DNA from: DATARR01 sp034666985
GTDB taxonomy: Bacteria; Acidobacteriota; Thermoanaerobaculia; Multivoradales; UBA5704
Length of the DNA: 64,000 bases
NCBI GenBank assembly: GCA_034666985.1
Contig: JAXDKS010000043.1
Coordinates: forward strand, 62,001-126,000
Direction: 5' to 3'
Shown piece after piece: positions 49,704 to 58,596 of this stretch (positions are counted from its first letter, which is position 1; each line of letters begins with the position of its first letter). The notes under the pieces were generated by a model. That model had not been told where the DNA came from, ran no database searches, and was given only the letters and a program-made list of their open reading frames with translations. A program made the translations under genes and the position numbers.

Positions 49704-50569
49704 CGCGCCGCTCCTTGCGCCTGCACCCCGCCCACGACGGCAACGAACAGGTCGGCGATGCTGGGCGTCCGAACCTCTCCCAAGGCCGCGAGCCGCTCCG
49801 CGTCGCCGCCGTCGAACAGCATGACGCTCCTTCCAACCGCCTGCCGCTCGTGGATCGGCCCCAGCGCCCGCGCCGCCGCGACCTGCTCGGGCCGCACTGC
49901 GACCTCGCGGTACCTCTCCTCCAGCGCTTCGGTGCCGATCTCGAGCGCCACGCGCCCGCGGTCGAGGAACAACACATCCGTCAGCACGTGCTCGATCTCC
50001 TCGACCTGGTGGGTGGCCACAATGATGGTGCGGCTCTTGTCGTAGTAGTCCTCGAGCAGGGTGTCATAGAACTGCTTCCTGAACAGGAGGTCGAGGCCGA
50101 GCGTCGGCTCGTCGAGCACCAGCAGGCGCGCGTCGATCGCCATCACCAGCGCGAGGTGGAGCTGGGTGACCATGCCCTTGGAGAGCTCGCGCACCTTGTG
50201 GGTGGGGCGGATGGTGGTCCTCTCCAGGAACCGCTCGGCCCTGGCACGGTCGAAGCGCGGGTGGACGCCGGCCGTGAAGGCGAGGAGCTGCGCGACACGA
50301 ATCCAGCGCGGCAGCACGGCGACGTCGGTGATGTAGGAGATGTCGCGCATGAGGCGGTCGCGCTCGCGCCAGGGGTTTCGGCCGAGCACGCGCAACTCGC
50401 CCTCGTAGGGTGTGAGGCCGAGGATGGCGTTGAGCGCCGTCGTCTTGCCGGCGCCGTTGGGGCCGATGAGGCCGAGGATGCGGCCCTCCTCGACGCGCAG
50501 GTCGACGCCGTCGAGGGCGACGTTGCTGCCGTACGCCTTGCGCAGGCCTAGGGCTTCGATCACGGCCAT
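49700..50569 (-). CDS. ABC transporter ATP-binding protein
   Basis: 289 aa. Walker A GPNGAGKTTALNAI, signature LSKGMVTQLHLALVMAI (Ser-Lys-Gly-Met variant), Walker B LLVLDEPTLGLD, H-loop VATHQ. Likely energises the adjacent permease. The gene sits 4 bp from the GntR regulator, forming a YtrABC-like operon. Confidence 0.92.
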   Translation of the reverse strand: MAVIEALGLRKAYGSNVALDGVDLRVEEGRILGLIGPNGAGKTTALNAILGLTPYEGELRVLGRNPWRERDRLMRDISYITDVAVLPRWIRVAQLLAFTAGVHPRFDRARAERFLERTTIRPTHKVRELSKGMVTQLHLALVMAIDARLLVLDEPTLGLDLLFRKQFYDTLLEDYYDKSRTIIVATHQVEEIEHVLTDVLFLDRGRVALEIGTEALEERYREVAVRPEQVAAARALGPIHERQAVGRSVMLFDGGDAERLAALGEVRTPSIADLFVAVVGGVQAQGAAR

Positions 50570-50573
50570 GGGC

Positions 50574-50945
50574 TCAGCCCTCCTCCTCGGGCTCGGCGTT
50601 CTCGTCGAGCAGCTCCTTGGCGTCGAGGCCCAGGCGGCGGATGGTGTCGCGGATCGACGGCCACTCCTCGCTCAGGAACTTCCGCCGCTCGGCCTTGAGC
50701 AGGAGCCGGCGCGCGCCGAGGTTGACGAACATGCCGCGGCCGCGCCGGCTCTCGACGAGGCCCTCGTCGACGAGCTCCTGGTAGCTCTTGAGGACCGTGA
50801 GTGGGTTGACCCGGTACTCGGCGGCGACGGTGCGCACCGACGGCAGCGGGTCGCCTTCGGCGAGGATGCCGTCGAGGATCATCGCCACCACGCGGTCGCG
50901 CAGTTGCCGGTAGATCGGGCGAGAGTCGTTCCACTCACGGTCCAT
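50574..50945 (-). CDS. GntR-family regulator, YtrA subfamily
   Basis: 123 aa: a winged helix (RPIYRQLRDRVVAMILDGIL, PSVRTVAAEYRVNPLTVLKS, RRGRGMFVNLGARR) with a short helical dimerisation tail, the YtrA size and layout. Such regulators repress their own ABC operon. It begins 24 bp after the lipocalin-like gene. Confidence 0.9.
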   Translation of the reverse strand: MDREWNDSRPIYRQLRDRVVAMILDGILAEGDPLPSVRTVAAEYRVNPLTVLKSYQELVDEGLVESRRGRGMFVNLGARRLLLKAERRKFLSEEWPSIRDTIRRLGLDAKELLDENAEPEEEG

Positions 50946-50969
50946 CCAGGGCTCTAGTCTATGCCGCCG

Positions 50970-51521
50970 TCACTGCACGCGCCGGAGGTCGAAGCGCGCG
51001 CGGACGTGCTTGTCGCCGGCCAAATGGAACGTCCACTCCTCGACGTGGTGGTCGGCGTCGACCATCGTGAAGGCCGCATCGTGCATGTGACCATACTTTA
51101 TCGGGCCGGTGACGTCGAGGAACTCGAAGGCGACCGTCTTGCCGTCGGTCGACGGCTTGGCCACCATGCGCGGCCGGTTGCCAGCGTCGCAGTAGTGGGT
51201 GAGGAGCAGGCGGCCTTCGTCGAGGTAGAGCATGGTGATGGGATTGTCGGGGCGGCCCTCCGTCTTCATCTCGTGCATGAGCGCATTGCCCATGGAGGTG
51301 ACGCGCAGCCAGACCTTGGCGTTGGTGCCCTCAGGGATCTCGGGAACCTTGGGATCGGTGGTCAACCGACCTTCCCAGGCGCCCTCGAGGGTCTTGAGGC
51401 TGGTGAAGGCGGCCTTGGCGTCGGGTGGAGCCGCGGCGTCGGGTGGGGCCGCGGCCAGGGCGGCGGTGGACAGACAGAGGGCGGCGGCGGCGAGCAGGAT
51501 GTGGAGGCGCAGGGGGTTCAT
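50970..51521 (-). CDS. secreted hypothetical protein (DUF1579-like beta-barrel)
   Basis: 183 aa. Signal peptide (LLAAAALCLSTAALAAAP) and a beta-rich domain (LKTLEGAWEGRLTTDPKVPE, AKVWLRVTSMGNALMHEMKT, RARFDLRRVQ) like small lipocalin-type or nitrobindin-type barrels. First gene of the putative GntR/ABC operon, so it may act with the transporter in the envelope. Function not known. Confidence 0.7.
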   Translation of the reverse strand: MNPLRLHILLAAAALCLSTAALAAAPPDAAAPPDAKAAFTSLKTLEGAWEGRLTTDPKVPEIPEGTNAKVWLRVTSMGNALMHEMKTEGRPDNPITMLYLDEGRLLLTHYCDAGNRPRMVAKPSTDGKTVAFEFLDVTGPIKYGHMHDAAFTMVDADHHVEEWTFHLAGDKHVRARFDLRRVQ

Positions 51522-51629
51522 GGGGATCTCCTAGAAACGGATGTTGGTGTCGTCTTTTCTCTTGCGAGTCAGGGAGCTGCTCGATCCGGGTGGCCAGTCC
51601 AGCCGAGCAACGCCTGCTCTCTACTGATT

Positions 51630-51660
51630 TAGTTGACTACAACACCAGGTCTCGTGTCAA
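51630..51660 (-). promoter_or_regulatory. promoter/operator candidate of the GntR-ABC operon
   Basis: On the minus strand TTGACA (51660-51655) precedes the dyad TAGTCAACTA (51639-51630), a TAGT/ACTA arrangement seen in GntR/YtrA-type operators. The -10 is unclear; the dyad may overlap it. Confidence 0.4.
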
Positions 51661-51839
51661 GGGGGTTTGGCCCCGCGGACCTCGAACGGTGCGCGGAGCC
51701 CTGCGGAGCGACTCGCGCGCGGCGGCGGTGCCGGCTGGCACTGACCGGCTTCAGCGTATTTGACCGACTACTCAGGTGTGCGATCCGCTGCTACCCTGGC
51801 CTCGGACGGTCTTAACGCACCCTCGAAGGAGAAACTGCA

Positions 51840-52241
51840 ATGGACATCAAGAGAAGTGGCTCCCAACCCTCCGGCCAAGGCCCCGCCGAGTACTTCACCG
51901 GCACGGTACGCATCGACCCTCTGTTCCAGGCGCCCGATCCGGCACGCGTGGCCGGTGCGAGCGTCACGTTCGAGCCGGGCGCCCGGACGGCATGGCACAC
52001 CCACCCGCTGGGCCAGACCCTGATCGTGACGGCTGGCGGCGGCCTCGCGCAACGCTGGGGAAGGCCGGTCGAGGAAATCCGGCCCGGTGACGTGATCTGG
52101 TTCCCGCCAGGGGAGAAGCATTGGCACGGTGCCACGGCCACCACCGCCATGACGCACATCGCCGTTCAGGAACGGCTCGATGGCAAGACCGTGGACTGGC
52201 TGGAGAAGGTCAGCGACGAACAGTACGAGGCCCGACGGTGA
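51840..52241 (+). CDS. cupin of the manganese mandelonitrile lyase-like group
   Basis: 133 aa single cupin with a complete metal site: WHTHPLGQTLIV (two His and Gln) and the second-motif His in EKHWHGATATT. This arrangement matches bacterial cupin hydroxynitrile lyases and their relatives (carboxymuconolactone-type small cupins), often Mn2+ dependent. AAGGAG is 10 nt before ATG. The natural reaction in this organism is unknown. Confidence 0.82.
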   Translation: MDIKRSGSQPSGQGPAEYFTGTVRIDPLFQAPDPARVAGASVTFEPGARTAWHTHPLGQTLIVTAGGGLAQRWGRPVEEIRPGDVIWFPPGEKHWHGATATTAMTHIAVQERLDGKTVDWLEKVSDEQYEARR

Positions 52242-52299
52242 TGCTCGCCGGGCACCGTAGCCACGGCTCTGCCGGACGCCATCCTCGCGCCCGACGAGA

Positions 52300-52791
52300 T
52301 TACGAGCCTTCGCCATCCATCTGTGCGATCAGCTTCAGAGCTTCCTGAGCTCGCTCGCTGCTGTCGCGCACGAGGATGCTGGAGCTCGAGTTGTCGGTGT
52401 CAACCGTGGCAACCCTCCTGATGCCCAGCTTCGCTCGCAGCGCTTTCAGCACGTCGCCGGTCGAGGCGTGCCGGAGGATGGCGATCGCGACCGTCGTGCC
52501 GTCGGCGAGCTGGACGCTCGCCTGCGAGCCCTCGGCGGGCTGCTCGATCAAGTCGACGACCGCTCGGGCGATGGTGATCTTTGATTCATCGCCCCAGACC
52601 CTGACCGTATCGTCGTCGACGGCGACGGCCCGCTCGACGCTGGCGATGGAACGCAGAACCACCACCGCGTCGGCGGGCTCGATCTTATGGACGTCGAGGT
52701 CGGCCGTCACCGTGGATTCGGCTGCTGACGCCAGGCTGGCGGATAGAGCCACACAAACGACAGGAACGATGAATCGCCGGATCGTGAACAT
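52300..52791 (-). CDS. secreted protein with secretin/STN-like domain
   Basis: 163 aa. Signal peptide (FIVPVVCVALSASLASAAES) and two short alpha/beta units; the second (ASTGDVLKALRAKLGIRRVA, SILVRDSSERAQEALKLIAQ) resembles secretin N-domains used in periplasmic protein contacts. No secretin pore is present. AGGAGAG supports the start. Confidence 0.6.
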   Translation of the reverse strand: MFTIRRFIVPVVCVALSASLASAAESTVTADLDVHKIEPADAVVVLRSIASVERAVAVDDDTVRVWGDESKITIARAVVDLIEQPAEGSQASVQLADGTTVAIAILRHASTGDVLKALRAKLGIRRVATVDTDNSSSSILVRDSSERAQEALKLIAQMDGEGS

Positions 52792-52903
52792 GGCAAGCTC
52801 TCCTCTCGGTGGTGGAAGTCTCGTCTCCCTGCCTCGTGTTTACGAGCCAGGCTCTTGGAACGTCCAACCGGGACGCTGCTCGCCAGCGGCCCTGAGCCGA
52901 GGA

Positions 52904-52933
52904 TTGAGTTGTCAGGGTGGTATGAGGTACCCT
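52904..52933 (+). promoter_or_regulatory. promoter candidate before the Phd/UPF0175-type antitoxin
   Basis: TTGAGT (52904-52909), 18 bp, TACCCT (52928-52933), followed by GAGGAGG and ATG 52951. Confidence 0.4.
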
Positions 52934-52950
52934 CACGAGGAGGCGCTCTC

Positions 52951-53550
52951 ATGACGCGAACCATCATCTCCCCCTCCGACCTGTCCCAGAGGACCCGAGA
53001 GATCCTGGACCGGGTCCAAGAGGGAGAGCTTGCCGTCGTTGCGAGCGGAGGGGAGGAGCGCATCGTCCTCCTGGACGCTCTCGACTACCGGCTCCTGCGG
53101 GCTCTCGCCCTTTGCTCCACTGGTGAGGATGCCAACGGCGATCTGTTGGAAGCCCGGGTCCTCCGCGATTACCTCGACAAGAAGATCAACCTCGGGAAGG
53201 CGGCCGAGTTGCTCCAGCTTTCCCGCTTCGAGCTCGAGGGGCGCTTCCAGCGCCTGGGGATCCCGCTCCGTCGAGGATCCCGCTCGATCGAGGACGCGCA
53301 AGCCGAATCGCCGCCGCACGCCGGCATGCCTGAACGGCTCCACCGGCTTTGGCGTCGAAGCGGTCCGTCGCGCGCCGCCGGAGAGCCGTGGCCTCGCCAT
53401 GGGCGCCTACACCGCGTTTCTCGACCTGGCGCTTGGAGTCGCCAACCCGGCGCTGGGACTGGTGGTGAGCGGGGCGGGTTTACGCTCGGTGTTCCTTGTC
53501 AGCGCTCTGGTCGTGATGAGCGCCGCCACGATCGCGGTGCGGGCTGCTGA
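52951..53550 (+). CDS. antitoxin (Phd plus UPF0175-like HTH) with a foreign C-terminal fusion
   Basis: 199 aa. Residues 1-40 (MTRTIISPSDLSQRTREILD) are prevent-host-death-like; about 60-115 (KINLGKAAELLQLSRFELEG, RFQRLGIPLRRGSRSIEDAQ) are the UPF0175 helix-turn-helix. After about residue 117 the sequence becomes low-complexity and Arg/Gly-rich because the gene runs into a transporter fragment in another frame. The expected PIN-type toxin is absent. GAGGAGG precedes the ATG. Probably a truncated, non-partnered antitoxin. Confidence 0.65.
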   Translation: MTRTIISPSDLSQRTREILDRVQEGELAVVASGGEERIVLLDALDYRLLRALALCSTGEDANGDLLEARVLRDYLDKKINLGKAAELLQLSRFELEGRFQRLGIPLRRGSRSIEDAQAESPPHAGMPERLHRLWRRSGPSRAAGEPWPRHGRLHRVSRPGAWSRQPGAGTGGERGGFTLGVPCQRSGRDERRHDRGAGC

Positions 53551-53553
53551 AGG
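53336..53553 (+). pseudogene. internal fragment of an MFS transporter
   Basis: In the frame beginning GSTGFGVEAVRRAPPESRG the sequence continues LAMGAYTAFLDLALGVANPA and GLRSVFLVSALVVMSAATIA, the penultimate helices of a drug-resistance-type MFS permease. No start, N-terminal half or C-terminal end exists. It overlaps the antitoxin 3' end in a different frame, marking a rearrangement junction. Confidence 0.55.
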
Positions 53554-53980
53554 CGCCAGCTGTCACCGAATGACCCTGTGCGTCAAAGGTGCTTGCACGA
53601 TGGAGGCGAGGATCGCGCATCAGGAGCCAATGACCGACGAGAGGACCCAAGGCGGGAACGAGCCTTTCCGCCGGGGCCAGTCAACGCCTTGTTCCCGCCT
53701 TTGCTTCCTCTGGAGCCAGTGGACCGACCACCTACCATCTCTACAGAGGACAATATTCTACCATCCAGCAAGATGTATGTAAGAGGCTGGGCCGTGAGGC
53801 GCAGGTCTTCAGGCCTCCATGCCCCTCATCAGGCCCGTAGGAGAGGGCACCTAACATGGACCTACACGGTCTCGGTCAGTGAGTTTCCACTGGTCCAATC
53901 CGGAGGTGCTACCCCCGAGGCGCTCTACTCCAAGCGGCATCAGTGGGAGGGCCCGCGAAGATTCCGGTATTATTCCGCTT
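53554..53980. other. AT-richer spacer with an 11-bp inverted repeat
   Basis: No gene is recognised. AAGGCGGGAAC (53649-53659) and GTTCCCGCCTT (53691-53701) form a perfect 11-bp inverted repeat with a 31-nt loop, possibly a terminator or the edge of an inserted segment. No ribosome-binding site or promoter was convincing for the large gene that follows. Confidence 0.4.
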
Positions 53981-56900
53981 ATGGAAGCCGGAGGATACGC
54001 GAACGCTTTGTCGATGCGCTTCCAGGACTTGTGGGCTGTACGCCAGTTGCTGCTCGTCCTGGCTGAAGAGTTACGGTCGGTTCGTATCGAACCTGCGGGT
54101 TTGGAGGGCGAGGGCGTTGACTTGGTTGTCACACAACACGACGGAACTATCGAGTACCAACAGTGTAAACGATCCCGGTATATAGGAAAATGGAGCATCA
54201 GGGCACTCGAGAACGAAGGCGTTATCTCGACAATTCGCGACCGCCTTCAGGACAATCGCTACGCGATATTCCGGTTTGTTTCGGCCGATCCTGCTCCCGA
54301 GTTGAAAGATCTCTGCGAGAGTGCTCAACGATCGCTCGACGCGGAGAGTTTCCTTCATGACCAAGCCACTGCATCCAAAGATAGACAGAAGGCCTTAGAG
54401 TCGTTCTCTCGAGCCTTGAAGCTGGAGCTAACGCGGAATGAAGATCTCATTCAGGTCCACAATTTTCTTCGTAGGACGTCTGCAACCCTGGTAGCCGATG
54501 ATTCGGCCACCCTTCGTGATCTACGTAGCTATGCCAGGTTCTGGGTTGACGGTAATCCAGACGGGGTACTTTCTGCTCTTGAATCCTATGTGAAGCAGTC
54601 TTTGCGTAACTCTATCACGGCAGCTGTCATCGAAAATTTTTTACAAAATAGCGGCTTTTATCTCCGAGTCTTGGCGCGGGATTCAAGAATCCTGCCGGCA
54701 GTCCATCAGTTGCAAGAGACGTTCGAACAGTCTCTGCAGCATCAGTTGGTTCGTGGCATGCTGCTTCCTCGTGAAGAGGCAGATCAACTCTTCGACTTGC
54801 TGACGACAAAGGAGGGGCCGACCTTTATTGCTGTGCATGGTCCAGCCGGAGTAGGGAAAAGCGGTGTGCTACTTGCCCTAACTCAGCGGCTTCAACTGGA
54901 AGGTATCCTCCACCTCCCTTTACGCCTGGACCGGCAACGGCCTGGTGGGTCAACGAGACAGTTTGGCGACCACCTCGGCTTACCCGAGTCTCCAACTCAT
55001 TGCCTAGCAGCAGCAGCTGACCAGGGTTCTGGCGTTCTAGTCCTGGACCAACTCGACGCACTTCGGTGGACCGGATCTCAAGCCGCGGAGGCAATTGATA
55101 CTTGCCGGGAGTTGGTAAAGGAGGCGATCCAATTCCCAAACCTGAAGATCGTCGCATGCTGTCGTAGCTTCGATCTGGAAAACGATCCGCAAATCCGTGG
55201 ATGGGTTGAGCAGCAGCACGCAGCAAAGCTTCCGGTCGGCCGTCTCTCTGAGGAGACGGTAAAGAAAGTGGTGGCGGGCACCGGTATCGTTCCGGAAAGG
55301 ATCAGCCATGGCCAGATCGACTTGCTTCGAACTGTTCAGCACCTTCGGGTCTGGGAACAGACGGTCAAGGTGACCGGAAATACGGTCGATTTCGCCACCG
55401 ATCAAGAGCTCCTGGATGCTTTCTGGAAAAGTCGGTTGGTCGAGGCCGAGAGGATGGGAGCTTCGGCCGTTGCTGTCCAGGAGGCCGTGGATGCAGTGGT
55501 TTTCTATATGGACAAGAATGCGACTTTGGCCGCTCCGCGTCGGCTGCTTTTCGGGCGTGGTTGTGTGGAGGATGCTCTTCTATCGCTCCAAGTATTTACG
55601 CTAACGGATAGCAGCATTACTTTCTCTCATCAAATGTACCTCGACCATCAGCTCGCACATTGGTTGCTACGTCGAATCGATGAAGGCGAAACCGTGGCTC
55701 GGTGGCTCACGGCAAGCCATCAGAGTCTGTTTCGGCGCGAGCAACTGAGGCTAATTCTGGGGTTACTCCGTCAGGAACGAAGCCGCCGATACACTGACAC
55801 CCTTCATGATCTTCTCGCTTTGCCAGATGTGCGGTTTCATCTGAAGCAAGTCGTATTGCAGTTTCTTGGTCAAGTCGAAGATCTACGCCCAGCAGAGATT
55901 GATCTCGTGGCTTCCCTTTTTGAGGAGGAGGAGTGGCGGGAGCATGTTATTGTGGAGATTTTTTACGCGCACCCTGCCTGGGTTGACGCTTTAGGGGGAC
56001 ACTTTCTTGCAAATTGGCTGGGGAGTGATGAATGGAAGCAGGAAAGAGCGCTTAGGATTATCCGTTCTGTCATTGAGGAGCGCGGCGAATTCTGCTCCAG
56101 CCTTCTTGCGCCATTTGTTAGCCGCGGAGCTGACTGGATCCGTCGGGTTGAAGCTGTTCTTCGCCGAGATCCAGCAAAGGACTCATCGGAGTCGTTTAAA
56201 TTGAGAGTTCGCCTCGCCGAGATGGGAGTTAGATCTGAGTATTTGGATTGGAGTGGGCTAGGCGGACCGCTTCTCGATCGACTGGTCCAGCTTCTTACCG
56301 CAGTTCTTTCTGGCCTGAAGGGAAAAGAAGACGCTTCTCGGCCCAGCAGCAGTCTACTGCATGGGCTCGAAAAGGTCGCCGTCTCGGACGTATCTTTGGA
56401 AGCCTTAGAAGATGCATGGGCCGCATTGCTACCGGCCGCTGCCGAGTTCCTCGGTCCAGCCGGCTATGCAAAGTCCGGGTTTATAGTGAGCTCGTTTGTG
56501 CACGACTCTTTAAAAACAATCGCCCTTGTAGAGAGGAGCAATGTCCCGTTGGGTGAGTTGCTATTACTGGAGGCATTGCCGCAGATCGATACTACTCTTG
56601 CTGCTGATCGAGCTTTAGAGTGGCTCATGTCGTCTCCTCATCGCCTACGGCTGAGGTGGTCGAGCAGCGATCTGCCTTGGAAGAAATCTCAAAGTGCCGT
56701 GGAAAAGCTCACGCAAATCTGCTCTCCCGGGCTTCGCACGTCTTTCGAGCGATTCCTGATCGCGTATAAGGAGCCGAGTCTCTATCAAGCAATGGAGTGG
56801 CGCCACCAAGCCATGCTGTTTCCTAAGCAAGACCAACCGAGGTTCCATGCTTGGGTCCTTACACAGCCTTCACCGATGGGCGAGACTGCTTACCATCTTC

Positions 56901-58429
56901 TCTCGTTCTTGCCGAAGGAACAACTTTCCGAATCTGGTAGCCGGCGGCTATGCGAGCTTCAACGGAAATTCAATTCTGTCGACGAGATCTTCTTTTCCGG
57001 GTGGGGTAAGGACCTGGTAGGCTCAGGCTCAAGAATTCCTCAAGAGCGACTCAACAAGCTGAGTGATAGGACGTGGCTCGACATCATCGCTAACAACAAG
57101 GCGGGAACCTTCGGCTCTGACCTCCAGACCGCGACGGTTCAAGAGCCAGGTCGCTTCACCCGCCTTGCGCTCAGTTTTTCTGCTGATTCAAACCCACAGT
57201 ACTTCAGGGCCGTTCTTCAGGGATTAGCAACTGACAGTAAAAGTAACGCTGAAGGTGAGGATGCTACACTTGAGGAAATGGAAGCACTTCTAGCTCTACC
57301 ATCCATCAATGCCGAGCCAGGGCTGGCGGCGGCGGTAGCTTGGCTCATCGCTCACCATCCCCAACTTAATTGGGGGCCATCGACTCTTCGTCTGCTGGGG
57401 TCTATTGCCACTGATCACCCTGATCCTGGCGTCGGTGAGCTCCGTCTGTACGGCGGCGGTAACAGGGAGGACTGGGGTCCAGAGAACTTGGTGGACAACG
57501 CCCTTAACTGCACTAGAGGGGCAGCTACTTTTGCGATTGGCAAGCTCCTTTTTGACGACAAGAAGAGGCTGCCACTGTTGTCGGAAGCCATAGAGCGATT
57601 GGTCCTCGATCCACATCCCGCAGTGCGCTCCGAGGTGTTTGAGTGCTGCCTCGCGATACTTCGTGTGAGCCCAGAGAGGTCGATTGCCTGGGCATTGCAG
57701 GCTGCAGAAGGGCATGAGGCGCTCTTGGCATGCTCGACATTCGACCGCTTTCTTCTCTTCGCTTCACAGAACTACCCGGATAAAATAGAGCCTACTATCA
57801 ATCAGATGCTTGTCTCACGCCGGGAAGACGTTGCCTGTGTCGGAGCCCGGCACGCAGTTGCGCTTTACCTACTTTTTGGCAGAATGGAAAGGGCGGTTAG
57901 GGATTGTATTCATGGAGCCAACGCATGGCGTGTGGGCTCAGCTCAGGTCGCGGCTGCCTTTTCCAATACCCCTGAATACCACAATCAGGCGCGAGCCATC
58001 CTCGCCGAGCTGATGAACGACGATGAAGAAAAGGTGCTTGAAGCTTGTGCCGGAGCGCTCCATGATGCCACTTTGGACCTGTTCGCTGATTCTCCAGAAT
58101 TTCTTAACATGTACGCCGGCTCGATGGCGTTTAGGCGTCATCCGACGATCCTATTGAGCCATTTAAAGGATCATCCAGGGTCTCTTATTCCCTGCACCAG
58201 GTGCATCTTTGAGGTTTGCCGAAGCATGGCGAATTCTGGAAGACATGAAAGAGAGAAGTCGTTCTGGGAGGTGGATTACTATCTGTCCCCGGTTCTCCTA
58301 CGGCTTTACGAGCAGGCGCCTGAAGGAAGTCCGGTACTCGAGCAATGTCTTGACGCTTGGGACCTACTACTGAGCGCGCATGCAGCCTCTGCGGTCAGCC
58401 TCACGAAGAAGTGGGAAGGCGAGTCGTGA
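53981..58429 (+). CDS. STAND-type NTPase with N-terminal nuclease-like domain, putative antiphage sensor-effector
   Basis: 1482 aa. Domain 1 (~1-130) looks like a PD-(D/E)xK nuclease of the DUF4297/Cap4 type: Glu30, Asp47 in GVDLVV, then Gln61-x-Lys63 in QQCKRS. Domain 2 (~270-520) is a P-loop NTPase with Walker A GPAGVGKS (287-294), Walker B VLVLDQLD (Asp356) and the sensor-like ACCRSFDLENDP. The remaining ~900 residues are helical repeats, expected to sense a target. This is the layout of Avs-like antiviral proteins, but I cannot assign a subtype. Base composition is clearly AT-richer than the flanks. ATG 53981 starts at the family-like MEAGGYANALSMRFQDLWA; no Shine-Dalgarno. Confidence 0.75.
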   Translation: MEAGGYANALSMRFQDLWAVRQLLLVLAEELRSVRIEPAGLEGEGVDLVVTQHDGTIEYQQCKRSRYIGKWSIRALENEGVISTIRDRLQDNRYAIFRFVSADPAPELKDLCESAQRSLDAESFLHDQATASKDRQKALESFSRALKLELTRNEDLIQVHNFLRRTSATLVADDSATLRDLRSYARFWVDGNPDGVLSALESYVKQSLRNSITAAVIENFLQNSGFYLRVLARDSRILPAVHQLQETFEQSLQHQLVRGMLLPREEADQLFDLLTTKEGPTFIAVHGPAGVGKSGVLLALTQRLQLEGILHLPLRLDRQRPGGSTRQFGDHLGLPESPTHCLAAAADQGSGVLVLDQLDALRWTGSQAAEAIDTCRELVKEAIQFPNLKIVACCRSFDLENDPQIRGWVEQQHAAKLPVGRLSEETVKKVVAGTGIVPERISHGQIDLLRTVQHLRVWEQTVKVTGNTVDFATDQELLDAFWKSRLVEAERMGASAVAVQEAVDAVVFYMDKNATLAAPRRLLFGRGCVEDALLSLQVFTLTDSSITFSHQMYLDHQLAHWLLRRIDEGETVARWLTASHQSLFRREQLRLILGLLRQERSRRYTDTLHDLLALPDVRFHLKQVVLQFLGQVEDLRPAEIDLVASLFEEEEWREHVIVEIFYAHPAWVDALGGHFLANWLGSDEWKQERALRIIRSVIEERGEFCSSLLAPFVSRGADWIRRVEAVLRRDPAKDSSESFKLRVRLAEMGVRSEYLDWSGLGGPLLDRLVQLLTAVLSGLKGKEDASRPSSSLLHGLEKVAVSDVSLEALEDAWAALLPAAAEFLGPAGYAKSGFIVSSFVHDSLKTIALVERSNVPLGELLLLEALPQIDTTLAADRALEWLMSSPHRLRLRWSSSDLPWKKSQSAVEKLTQICSPGLRTSFERFLIAYKEPSLYQAMEWRHQAMLFPKQDQPRFHAWVLTQPSPMGETAYHLLSFLPKEQLSESGSRRLCELQRKFNSVDEIFFSGWGKDLVGSGSRIPQERLNKLSDRTWLDIIANNKAGTFGSDLQTATVQEPGRFTRLALSFSADSNPQYFRAVLQGLATDSKSNAEGEDATLEEMEALLALPSINAEPGLAAAVAWLIAHHPQLNWGPSTLRLLGSIATDHPDPGVGELRLYGGGNREDWGPENLVDNALNCTRGAATFAIGKLLFDDKKRLPLLSEAIERLVLDPHPAVRSEVFECCLAILRVSPERSIAWALQAAEGHEALLACSTFDRFLLFASQNYPDKIEPTINQMLVSRREDVACVGARHAVALYLLFGRMERAVRDCIHGANAWRVGSAQVAAAFSNTPEYHNQARAILAELMNDDEEKVLEACAGALHDATLDLFADSPEFLNMYAGSMAFRRHPTILLSHLKDHPGSLIPCTRCIFEVCRSMANSGRHEREKSFWEVDYYLSPVLLRLYEQAPEGSPVLEQCLDAWDLLLSAHAASAVSLTKKWEGES

Positions 58430-58596
58430 GGCTTTCAATCGGTAGGGACTTTCCACAGTATCAAGACGGCGTGCTAATTCATGACGACAACCATGGACGA
58501 GCAGGACGCGTGGTAATCCCGCCGCGGGCGCAGCGCCTTGCCCTGAGAGGCGGCCAGGCTGAGGGTGTATTCTGGTCCTTCGGAGCTACTCCCTAG
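58426..58596 (+). CDS. small protein translationally coupled to the STAND gene
   Basis: GTG 58426 overlaps the STAND stop (GTGA) and opens a 56-codon frame (RLSIGRDFPQYQDGVLIHDD, then GRAGRVVIPPRAQRLALRGG). No family recognised. The GTGA junction is the normal sign of coupling, but a small overlapping frame can arise by chance. Its stop shares CTAG with the convergent PIN toxin gene. Confidence 0.35.
   Translation: MRLSIGRDFPQYQDGVLIHDDNHGRAGRVVIPPRAQRLALRGGQAEGVFWSFGATP

Noticed and set aside
53554..53980. Tiny ORF starting at the ATG near 53856
   Set aside because: Only a few codons long, with a poorly spaced ribosome-binding site and no similarity.
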